A DNA stretch of 64,000 bases from UBA4877 sp002399345 (lineage in GTDB: Bacteria; Bacillota; Thermoanaerobacteria; Thermoanaerobacterales; UBA4877): the NCBI GenBank assembly GCA_036752905.1, contig DAIORT010000001.1, forward strand, positions 248,001 through 312,000, given 5' to 3'. Position numbers and translations under genes: made by a program. A model generated the notes under the pieces. The model was given only the letters and a program-made list of their open reading frames with translations. It did not search any database and was not told the DNA's origin. Shown one piece after another: positions 1 through 7,250 of this stretch. The stretch's first letter is position 1; every line of letters starts with the position of its first letter.

Positions 1-1035
1 CTCTTCTACACCCGTAGGATCGGATATATATCTTCCCATCATCTGATATCCTCCGCAGACACCTATCACAATGCCGCCACTATTATAAAACTCTGTAATC
101 TTATCAGCTATACCTGCGCTGCGCAAACTCTGTAGATCACCTATGGTGTTTTTACTGCCGGGTAATATAATAACATCGGGCTGACCGATGTCCTCCTCTC
201 TCTTAACATATCGTAAGTTTATACCCGGATAGTAAAGCAGTGGGTTAAAATCTGTAAAATTAGATATATGCGGCAGGTATATGACCGCAATGTCTATATC
301 ATTCCCTGTAGATACGCTGTGCACCGATGGGGTATCCTCCTCATCCAGGCTGATATTCATGTAGGGAGTCACCCCCACTGTGGGAAGGCCGGTTATCCCC
401 TTTAGCATATCAAGGCCAGGCCGAAGCAGCTCATAATCCCCGCGGAATTTATTTATTATAAATCCCTTTATCCTGTCGCGGTCATCCGGTAAAAGATCCA
501 ATGTACCCACAAATGATGCAAATACTCCTCCCCTGTCTATATCCCCCACCAATAGAACAGGGCAGTTAATTAAACGCGCCATTCCCATATTTACAATATC
601 ATGGTCCATGAGATTTATTTCCGCGGGACTGCCCGCGCCCTCAAGAATAATATAATCATATTCACTTTTAAGATCCATAAAGGCATCATAAACAATCCTT
701 TTTATTTCATCCTTATAATTTTCATATGCCCCGGCATCCAGATTTTTGCGCGGCTTTCCCATGAGCACCACCTGCGAACCCACATCAGAAGTAGGTTTTA
801 ATAAAACAGGATTCATCCTTACATCCGGCACGATCCCCGCCGCCTCAGCCTGCATTACCTGAGCCCTGCCCATCTCCAACCCTTCATGGGTCACGTATGA
901 ATTTAAGGCCATATTCTGCGCCTTAAATGGGGCAACCTTAAACCCATCCTGCCTCATAATCCGTAGCAAAGCGGCCGTCATCACACTCTTGCCTACGTCG
1001 GACTGGGTTCCCTGTAGCATAAGACAACCATGCAT
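1..1035 (-). CDS. cobQ: Cobyric acid synthase, partial (3' end outside window)
   Basis: Glutamine-dependent amidation of adenosylcobyrinic acid a,c-diamide to cobyric acid, in cytoplasmic cobalamin synthesis. Seen: 345 codons open to the left edge. The N-terminus carries the P-loop-like QGTQSDVGKS of the dethiobiotin-synthetase-type ATP domain, followed by KPFKAQNMALNS-like and GAGSPAEINL-like segments. A class I glutamine amidotransferase domain begins near the edge, with the nucleophile in GVCGGYQMMG (Cys near residue 327). About 150 C-terminal residues are missing because the window ends. The ATG at 1035 follows GGGAGGTGA. It is the last visible gene of the operon behind the cobalamin riboswitch, just after the ABC ATPase gene, so it is probably repressed by adenosylcobalamin. 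Confidence 0.95.
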   Translation of the reverse strand, partial: MHGCLMLQGTQSDVGKSVMTAALLRIMRQDGFKVAPFKAQNMALNSYVTHEGLEMGRAQVMQAEAAGIVPDVRMNPVLLKPTSDVGSQVVLMGKPRKNLDAGAYENYKDEIKRIVYDAFMDLKSEYDYIILEGAGSPAEINLMDHDIVNMGMARLINCPVLLVGDIDRGGVFASFVGTLDLLPDDRDRIKGFIINKFRGDYELLRPGLDMLKGITGLPTVGVTPYMNISLDEEDTPSVHSVSTGNDIDIAVIYLPHISNFTDFNPLLYYPGINLRYVKREEDIGQPDVIILPGSKNTIGDLQSLRSAGIADKITEFYNSGGIVIGVCGGYQMMGRYISDPTGVEE

Positions 1036-1041
1036 ATAAAT

Positions 1042-1815
1042 TCACCTCCCGAGATTTGTTGGAATAACCATTGAATATTCACCATTTATAACCGATGTCC
1101 TCACCCCATAAGCCGTATATATATTCTCTTCATTTATGACTGAATGTGTGCTGCCGTCCGCAATCACATTGCCTCCATTCATTAAAATTATGTTATCACA
1201 AAAATTAAGTGAGAGATTAAGATCATGCATTATCGTAACTATAGTCATACCCTTGCTAGAAAGACTTCTTAATAAATTCATTACGTCCATCTGATATTTG
1301 ATATCCAGATGCGATACGGGCTCATCAAGCAAAAGCATCCTGGGTTGCTGGGCCAGTGCCCTCGCAATAAGAACCCTCTGAACCTCGCCTCCGCTTATCT
1401 CATACAAACTCCTGTCTTTAAGATCGTAGACCCCACACATTTCAAGGCATTCATTTACTATATTCAAATCCTCTGCGCTGCCGTTACCAAAAGCATCGAG
1501 ATACGGGCTCCTTCCCATCATCACAGTCTCAAATACCGAAAATCCTTTGGAATAACTTCCATCCTGAGGGACCAGGCCGATGGTCTTAGCCCTTTCCCGG
1601 CAGTCGGTGTCTAAAATATCCCTGCCGAATATATAAACAGTATCCCTTTTTTGCAGCCAGTATCCGGATAAATGACGCACAAGGGTTGTCTTACCCGCTC
1701 CATTCGGCCCGAGAATACCGGTTACGAGCCCATCATCTATATTCACTGTGATATTGTCTAATATTTTTTTACCGTTCAGACAAAAATTCAAATTATGAAC
1801 CTCAACAGCGTGCAA
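1042..1815 (-). CDS. btuD: Cobalamin/iron-siderophore type ABC transporter ATPase
   Basis: Cytoplasmic ATPase of a type II importer, which powers uptake of a corrinoid through the adjacent permease. Seen: 257 aa; Walker A GPNGAGKTT at residues 36-44, signature SGGEVQRVLIARA, Walker B MLLLDEP and a later switch histidine (IMHDLN). Length is normal for the FecE/BtuD family. The gene begins immediately after the permease stop and ends just before cobQ, so translation is probably coupled. The substrate is inferred from the upstream cobalamin riboswitch and downstream cobQ; sequence alone would also fit an iron-siderophore transporter. Confidence 0.9.
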   Translation of the reverse strand: MHAVEVHNLNFCLNGKKILDNITVNIDDGLVTGILGPNGAGKTTLVRHLSGYWLQKRDTVYIFGRDILDTDCRERAKTIGLVPQDGSYSKGFSVFETVMMGRSPYLDAFGNGSAEDLNIVNECLEMCGVYDLKDRSLYEISGGEVQRVLIARALAQQPRMLLLDEPVSHLDIKYQMDVMNLLRSLSSKGMTIVTIMHDLNLSLNFCDNIILMNGGNVIADGSTHSVINEENIYTAYGVRTSVINGEYSMVIPTNLGR

Positions 1816-2835
1816 TCAAACCATCCCCTTGTTCCTCTTCAGCAGATAAATAAAAAACGGGCCGCCCATTAAAGCGGTAATTATGCCCACAGGTATCTCC
1901 ACCGGGCTTAATATGCATCTGGAGATTGTGTCCGTAATACACATAAAACCTGCCCCGCCGATCAAAGATAGGATAAAAAGCCTGCGGTTGTCATACCCGG
2001 ATATCATCCTCATCACATGAGGGACCACCAACCCTACAAAACCTATTATCCCGCTCACAGATACGCAGGCTGCCGTGACCAGAGAGGATATTATAACCAA
2101 CTTTCTCTTTAGCCTCTCCACATCGACACCCAGGCCGTATGCCGTCTCATCGCCAAACTGCATGAGGTTGAGTTCCCATGTATGAAACATCAAAAGCACA
2201 ATGCCAGCCGCCGTGAATGTTAGGCAGAATATAACTTTGTCCCATGAAGCAGACACAAAGCTGCCCATGGTCCAGTAAACGATCTGCTGCATATCGTTAT
2301 GGTCAAAAAACATAATAAGAGACATCCCGGCAGTCAGCAGATTTCCCAAAGCCACGCCTGATAGAAGCAGCGTATTTACCGGTACCCTGCCGTTTACCCT
2401 GGATATGGCCAGTGCAACGAAACTCACCGCAAGAGCACCTGCAAATGCAAAAACATTAGTTATACCGATGCTCCATAATCCACCGGCAAAACTAAAGGCT
2501 ATTGCGACCGAAGCACCAAAAGCTGCGCCTGAAGAAACGCCTATGATATACGGTTCAGCCAGCGGGTTACGAAAAACAGCCTGGTACGTCAGACCCACCG
2601 TAGACAGACCAGCTCCTACGATACAGGCCAGTATAACCCTGGGTAGTCTGATATTCATTATTATTATTGCATGGGACGGCAACATATCACCCTTAAGGTT
2701 AAAAACTTGGCCTATTAAAATATTCAAAGCTTCAAGAGGCGAGATATCGCTGCTGCCCACCACCAATCCGGTAAGGATACTTATAAAAAGAAATATGATA
2801 GACAAAGTTAATAAAAAATAAAATCTTTTATTCAT
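1816..2835 (-). CDS. btuC: Cobalamin-type ABC transporter permease (FecCD family)
   Basis: Integral membrane permease of a BtuCD-type importer. Seen: 339 aa, highly hydrophobic with about ten possible membrane segments, the family stretch RLPRVILACIVGAGLS near the N-terminus, NPLAEPYIIGVSSGAAFGA, and the C-terminal region GIIGFVGLVVPH where the permease contacts its ATPase. It lies ten bases after the binding-protein gene and directly abuts the ATPase gene, the usual F-C-D order. Corrinoid specificity is inferred from the riboswitch. Confidence 0.9.
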   Translation of the reverse strand: MNKRFYFLLTLSIIFLFISILTGLVVGSSDISPLEALNILIGQVFNLKGDMLPSHAIIIMNIRLPRVILACIVGAGLSTVGLTYQAVFRNPLAEPYIIGVSSGAAFGASVAIAFSFAGGLWSIGITNVFAFAGALAVSFVALAISRVNGRVPVNTLLLSGVALGNLLTAGMSLIMFFDHNDMQQIVYWTMGSFVSASWDKVIFCLTFTAAGIVLLMFHTWELNLMQFGDETAYGLGVDVERLKRKLVIISSLVTAACVSVSGIIGFVGLVVPHVMRMISGYDNRRLFILSLIGGAGFMCITDTISRCILSPVEIPVGIITALMGGPFFIYLLKRNKGMV

Positions 2836-2844
2836 CTAAACCCC

Positions 2845-3774
2845 TTACTTATCCAATTCCGGATGAATTATTTTAGCCATCTGATTTATACCGTCAAGTA
2901 TACGGCTTGTAGGCCTTACTATGGTGTTGTCATCCACTATAAATATTTTACCATTTTTGGCCGCCTTGGTATCCTTATACCCGGCCAAACCTGAAATCTT
3001 GTCCACCTCTCCGGCATGCTTTGAGGCAATTATTATATCAGGCTGGTGCTCAACCATTTTCTCCAGACTATAATCCTGCCATCCGTCTACATCGGAGGCC
3101 ACATTAGTTCCTCCGGCAATATTTATAACCTTGTCTATAAATGTATTCTTTCCAGCTGTAAAATTACTTTGACCCAATGACACAACAAAATATACCTTCG
3201 GCCTGTTCTTGCCTTTAACCCTTTTCTCAACAACCGCCACTCCGTCTTTGATCTTTTTAATTATGGCATTGGCCTTTTCAGTGCTGCCTGTTATCTTCCC
3301 GATCATCTCATAAGATCTATAAATATCATTAAAAGCATCGGGCTGCGTGACAACAACCGGTATATCGGAATCCTTCAGTTTCTTAGCATTTTCCTTGCCG
3401 AAGGAGCTACCCACCAGTACAATATCAGGCTGCGCCGCTACTATAGCCTCAATGTTTGGTGTGGAAAAACCCCCTAATTGTTCTTTATCTTTCACCTCGG
3501 GCGGATAATCGTCATACTCTGAAACCCCGACGATCTTATCCTGCAGGCCAAACTCATATAAGATTTCCGTGGTGCTGGGAGCCATAGAGACAATTCTACC
3601 CGGCTTTTTGTCTACGGTTGTTTTAGAGCCCATAAAATCCGTAACTGTCAATGGAAAACCAGGCGCTTGTGTATCATCCCCGGCGGGTTTTCCGGCATAA
3701 CCGCATCCTGCAAACAGCATCATGATCATCATCAAAGATAATACAAAGGATACATGTTTTTTCAATATGCTCAT
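2845..3774 (-). CDS. btuF: Cobalamin-binding lipoprotein of ABC importer
   Basis: Extracytoplasmic substrate-binding protein that captures a corrinoid and delivers it to the permease. Seen: 309 aa; a lipoprotein signal with a positively charged start, a hydrophobic stretch and lipobox LFAGC (lipidated Cys24). A periplasmic-binding-protein type III fold follows, opening with GRIVSMAPSTTEILYEFGL, typical of BtuF. It is the first gene of the operon and follows a cobalamin riboswitch with an intrinsic terminator. A siderophore ligand is possible by family but unlikely given the riboswitch. Confidence 0.9.
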   Translation of the reverse strand: MSILKKHVSFVLSLMMIMMLFAGCGYAGKPAGDDTQAPGFPLTVTDFMGSKTTVDKKPGRIVSMAPSTTEILYEFGLQDKIVGVSEYDDYPPEVKDKEQLGGFSTPNIEAIVAAQPDIVLVGSSFGKENAKKLKDSDIPVVVTQPDAFNDIYRSYEMIGKITGSTEKANAIIKKIKDGVAVVEKRVKGKNRPKVYFVVSLGQSNFTAGKNTFIDKVINIAGGTNVASDVDGWQDYSLEKMVEHQPDIIIASKHAGEVDKISGLAGYKDTKAAKNGKIFIVDDNTIVRPTSRILDGINQMAKIIHPELDK

Positions 3775-3793
3775 CCCCTTAGGTTTTAATTAC

Positions 3794-3820
3794 ATAAAAA
3801 ATACTACCCCTTCGGGTAGG
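3794..3820 (-). terminator. Intrinsic terminator, expression platform of the cobalamin riboswitch
   Basis: On the minus strand CTACCC-GAAG-GGGTAG is followed by a T-rich run, between the riboswitch aptamer and btuF. The terminator bases at 3809-3815 are perfectly complementary over 7 nt to 3862-3868 just downstream of the aptamer, which gives a plausible antiterminator. Cobalamin binding would be expected to favour the terminator; the switching model is inference. Confidence 0.8.
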
Positions 3821-3879
3821 TCATCTTTAATCTTTAACATTACAAATGCCTTGCCTTCCCTCCGAAGGTGTAATTAAAC

Positions 3880-4022
3880 AAGCGGCAGGTCTCCTGGCTT
3901 GCACTTCATACTACTCTCCGGGCCTTCCCATATCGGTGGCCGTAATTTACGGATTTCATCCATGCTTACAGTAGCGGGGGCTGTAGCGGTTTTTCACCGT
4001 TTTCCCTTAACCGTTTTCTTAT
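3880..4022 (-). promoter_or_regulatory. Cobalamin (adenosylcobalamin) riboswitch
   Basis: Minus-strand leader of the btuFCD-cobQ operon. Seen: the B12 box AAGCCAGGAGACCTGCC at 3900-3884, and upstream of it the conserved core CCCCCGCTACTGTAA at 3980-3966 preceded by GGTGAAAAACCGC. These are the hallmark conserved segments of the class I cobalamin riboswitch, in the right order and spacing. It is followed by the terminator at 3794-3820. Confidence 0.95.
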
Positions 4023-4147
4023 GTAATTTTAGGAGTAAACTATAATTATTAAATACACAATTTTATTATATCATCAAAGATAATAGTTTAAAACATCAAA
4101 ATACGATATATGATATACTATACCTACACATAAAGGAGGTGTAAGCA

Positions 4148-5869
4148 ATGCCATTAGACGGCATAGGTTTAAGAGCATTAACAAGTGAAATAAATATAAG
4201 TGTTATAGATTGCAAGGTGGAAAGGGTATATCAACCGGAAAAATATGAAGTAATACTTAACTTAAGAAGGCCTAAGCTAAATACTAAATTATTGATTAAT
4301 TGCCACCCTATCTTATCCCGCATATGCATATCGGAGTCGAACAAAAAAAATCCAGTAAACCCACCGCCTTTTTGTATGCTCCTCAGAAAATATCTTGAGG
4401 GAGGTAAAATCACAGGCATAAATCAAAGGGGACTGGACAGAATTGCCATATTAACGTTTAAATCCTGGAAGGATGAAACTCTGAATCTCTACGTAGAAAT
4501 AATGGGTAAAAACTCCAATATCATTTTAACCGATAAAAATAGCAAAATAATAGATGCCATGAGGCACGTATATCCCGATATGAGCCGCGTACGCAGCGTG
4601 CTTCCCGGACTAACCTACTCATACCCGCCTGCACAAAATAAAATCAATCTTGCAGAGGCAGATGAAAATGAAATCCGCGAGGTTTTTAATATAAGCTCGG
4701 ACAAACCACTTCAAAGGTTTCTTGTTGAGCACTTTGAGGGATTCAGTCCCTTTCTATCTTATTCTCTTGCTTTATCCTGCGGGTGCGATCCTTTAAATAG
4801 GCATTATGACAAAGACACTGTAATATATAATTTGTTAGAAATGAAAGACAGCATTTTAAAAAATAAATACTCCCCCACTATTTATGTTGATAATGACACA
4901 TATAAGGATTTTTTGCCGTTCTGTTTCAACGTTTATAAGCCTGTCGGATACGACTCCATGTCAGAAATGACGGAAAAGTTTTATGAGCAAAGAGAATTAA
5001 GCAGGATTGCTAATGACAGACTTTCGATGCTTACAAAAGTAATCAACGGAAACTTAAACAGATGCTACAGAAAATTAGAAAATCTGCAATCTGAACTGGA
5101 TTCAGGAAAGGAAAGGGACCGATATAAAGAACATGCTGATTTGTTAATGGCTAATTTATATTCTATTAAAAAAGGCATGCAGTCGATAGAACTTAAAAAT
5201 ATATTCAGAGAAAATGGTGAAATTACAAAAATAAAACTAGACCCATCTAAAACCGCCATAGAAAATGCACAGCGTTATTATAAAAAATACAATAAGTTAA
5301 AGAATTCCATCAAATATATTACCGGTCAGATAAAAGATACAAAAGACGAGATAGAATACCTCGAATCGGAACTTAATAACCTGCAAAACATAGAAGATAC
5401 ATCGGAAATTGATGAAATAAAAAATGAGCTGGAAGCAACGGGATATATCAAACACAAGAAAAACAAAAAGAAAATCATACCTAAGTCTAAACCGCGTCAT
5501 TTTAAATCATCTGGCGGCTACGATATATTTGTAGGAAAAAACAACATACAAAATGACAAACTCACCTTACACTATGCCCAGGCTGCTGATATCTGGCTTC
5601 ATACCAAAGACATTCCCGGCAGCCATGTCATTATAAAGGCAAATAACAGTGAACTGCCGGGCAGCACCCTGCTTGAGGCTGCCAAACTGGCCGCTTACTT
5701 CAGCAAAGCCAGGAAATCCAGTAATGTTCCGGTGGATTATACATACAAAAAATATGTCAGAAAACCATCGGGTGCAAAACCAGGTAAGGTAATATATGCT
5801 AATCAGAAAACTCTGTATGTAACACCTACCGCCGAAGACATAAATAAACTCAGAGACAGGCAGCTATGA
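4148..5869 (+). CDS. rqcH: Rqc2-type ribosome quality control protein (NFACT family)
   Basis: Binds stalled 50S subunits carrying peptidyl-tRNA and recruits tRNA-Ala to add C-terminal alanine tails, marking the peptide for degradation; older annotations call it a fibronectin-binding protein. Seen: 573 aa with NFACT-N, a central helical and coiled-coil part (about 270-430, charged) and NFACT-R at the C-terminus (YDIFVGKNN...DIWLHTKDIPGSHVII). The Asp97-Arg98 pair needed for alanine tailing in B. subtilis RqcH is present at exactly these positions (GLDRIAIL). The start follows AAAGGAGGTG. Its stop overlaps that of the convergent pyrR by 6 nt. It is monocistronic and divergent from the cobalamin operon. 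Confidence 0.93.
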   Translation: MPLDGIGLRALTSEINISVIDCKVERVYQPEKYEVILNLRRPKLNTKLLINCHPILSRICISESNKKNPVNPPPFCMLLRKYLEGGKITGINQRGLDRIAILTFKSWKDETLNLYVEIMGKNSNIILTDKNSKIIDAMRHVYPDMSRVRSVLPGLTYSYPPAQNKINLAEADENEIREVFNISSDKPLQRFLVEHFEGFSPFLSYSLALSCGCDPLNRHYDKDTVIYNLLEMKDSILKNKYSPTIYVDNDTYKDFLPFCFNVYKPVGYDSMSEMTEKFYEQRELSRIANDRLSMLTKVINGNLNRCYRKLENLQSELDSGKERDRYKEHADLLMANLYSIKKGMQSIELKNIFRENGEITKIKLDPSKTAIENAQRYYKKYNKLKNSIKYITGQIKDTKDEIEYLESELNNLQNIEDTSEIDEIKNELEATGYIKHKKNKKKIIPKSKPRHFKSSGGYDIFVGKNNIQNDKLTLHYAQAADIWLHTKDIPGSHVIIKANNSELPGSTLLEAAKLAAYFSKARKSSNVPVDYTYKKYVRKPSGAKPGKVIYANQKTLYVTPTAEDINKLRDRQL

Positions 5870-6400
5870 TTCGTTTATAGTAACCCTGTCCTTATCGTCT
5901 ATCTCGGTAACCTCCACATTCACCAACTCGCTACCGGATGTCGGCACGTTTTTGCCGACATAATCCGGCCGGATGGGCAGTTCTCTGTGACCCCTGTCCA
6001 CAAGAACCGCCAGCTGTATCTTGCGTGGCCTGCCCCTATGCACTAAAGCATCCATGGCCGCCCTTGCTGTCCGCCCTGTATATATGACGTCGTCCACTAT
6101 AACCACGATTTTATTATCGACCTCAAATTCAAGATCCTCTTTGTGCACCTGAGGGTCACCGTAGGCCGGTTTCAGATCGTCCCTGTAAAACGTTATATCC
6201 AGCGCGCCGGTCGGCACCTTTTTACCTTCTATTTTATGCATCTCACTCCCCAATCTCACGGCTAAAGGATACCCTCTTCTCTTTATTCCTATAAGGATCA
6301 CATCCGTGATATCCTTATTCTTCTCTATTATCTCATGAGCCATCCTTGTAATAGCTCTGTTCATTGCCTGCTTATCCATTATTTCCGCTTTAAAATTCAA
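5864..6400 (-). CDS. pyrR: Bifunctional pyr operon regulator / uracil phosphoribosyltransferase
   Basis: UMP/UTP-sensing RNA-binding attenuator of pyr genes with weak uracil phosphoribosyltransferase activity. Seen: PRPP loop VVIVDDVIYTGRTARAAMDAL-type segment and AVLVDRGHRELPIR, which match PyrR closely over the whole length. I choose the TTG at 6400 because AGGAGG lies 7 nt before it and the N-terminus then aligns with known PyrR; it gives 178 aa, the family size. A longer in-frame ATG upstream would add 35 unrelated residues. No pyr biosynthetic gene is in the window, so its targets lie elsewhere. A hairpin with a T-run sits directly before the SD. Confidence 0.93.
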   Translation of the reverse strand: MNFKAEIMDKQAMNRAITRMAHEIIEKNKDITDVILIGIKRRGYPLAVRLGSEMHKIEGKKVPTGALDITFYRDDLKPAYGDPQVHKEDLEFEVDNKIVVIVDDVIYTGRTARAAMDALVHRGRPRKIQLAVLVDRGHRELPIRPDYVGKNVPTSGSELVNVEVTEIDDKDRVTINES

Positions 6401-6413
6401 CCGCGACCCTCCT

Positions 6414-6446
6414 AATAAAAAGCTTCTTATCCAATACGATAAGAAG
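6414..6446 (-). terminator. Hairpin with T-run between spoIIM and pyrR
   Basis: Minus strand: CTTCTTATC, loop GTATTG, GATAAGAAG, then CTTTTTATT, a 9-bp stem with a U-tract. It probably ends the spoIIM transcript. It lies only a few bases before the pyrR SD, so an attenuation role for pyrR is also possible, but I see no PyrR binding-loop consensus. Confidence 0.6.
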
Positions 6447-6512
6447 TTAAAATATTCAAGCCGATCAAAATACACTCTTTTAAAATATATTAACATCCTT
6501 ATCATACGTATG

Positions 6513-7133
6513 TCAACTTATAAATACCTTTATCAGGTAAACTGAAAAGTAGGCCTCAATAAAAGAACCTAAAATAATCAGTAGGAAAATTGATGCAATA
6601 ACAATGGTATATCCTATAAAATCCTTTACAAGATTGGATATCCCATTGGACCTGTTCCTGAAAACATATAGAGCAAAATTAATTGCCATCACACCTATGA
6701 TAATTAACGCCGGAAGTATGAAGATATTGGAAGGCAGCATTGATACCATAGCAAAGACTATACCTTTCCTCTGAAGCCTGTTTACTAAAAAGGAAAGGGT
6801 AAAACCAAATATAAAACCACGCAGAGATATTAATATCAATATAATTGGTATCCCGATAAATGTGGCTCCCATAATCCATATAAAAAAGCATATGCGGAAA
6901 TTATTTGCCAGAGACTGTAACAATACACTGGAATTACTTATCTCGGTATTTGAGAATAGCTGAAAAAAACCGTTCAAATAATTAAGAAGCTCCATATTCT
7001 GGACATCGGTTAGTGACCTTGTACTCATATACCCGGTTATAATACCAACGCATAATAATAAGATACATAGAAAATATAACAGTAAATTATTCCTGATGTG
7101 CTTTATAAATAAGCTTAAAAAACGTCGCGGCAA
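6513..7133 (-). CDS. spoIIM: Stage II sporulation protein M
   Basis: Membrane component of the SpoIID-SpoIIM-SpoIIP peptidoglycan-hydrolysing machine that drives engulfment in the mother cell. Seen: 206 aa with a short basic N-terminus, a first membrane segment at about 14-36 and several more between about 75 and 200, matching the SpoIIM family layout and size. The start is a TTG at 7133 preceded by GGAGG with 8-nt spacing. It is a single gene ending in a hairpin, with a good sigma-E-like promoter upstream, as expected for a mother-cell gene. spoIID and spoIIP are not in this window. Confidence 0.88.
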   Translation of the reverse strand: MPRRFLSLFIKHIRNNLLLYFLCILLLCVGIITGYMSTRSLTDVQNMELLNYLNGFFQLFSNTEISNSSVLLQSLANNFRICFFIWIMGATFIGIPIILILISLRGFIFGFTLSFLVNRLQRKGIVFAMVSMLPSNIFILPALIIIGVMAINFALYVFRNRSNGISNLVKDFIGYTIVIASIFLLIILGSFIEAYFSVYLIKVFIS

Positions 7134-7157
7134 AAGAATTACCTCCTATCCTAAAAT

Positions 7158-7187
7158 AAGATATGATTTTTAATTGGACAATATTAC
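7158..7187 (-). promoter_or_regulatory. Sigma-E-like promoter of spoIIM
   Basis: Minus strand GTAATATT (7187-7180), 14-nt spacer, CATATCTT (7165-7158). This is close to the B. subtilis sigma-E consensus (GTMATATT, 14 nt, CATACAMT). It lies about 25 nt upstream of the spoIIM TTG start, and spoIIM is a sigma-E gene in B. subtilis. Assignment rests on motif reading only. Confidence 0.6.
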
Positions 7188-7250
7188 CCCAAAGATATGG
7201 TTTAAATAATGGCGCCAATCTGATAAAATCGTGTTATTGGAGGTATAAAT

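Noticed and set aside
6400..6505. 35-codon N-terminal extension of PyrR
   Set aside because: The added residues have no match to PyrR, cross the hairpin and SD, and the TTG at 6400 has ideal SD spacing.
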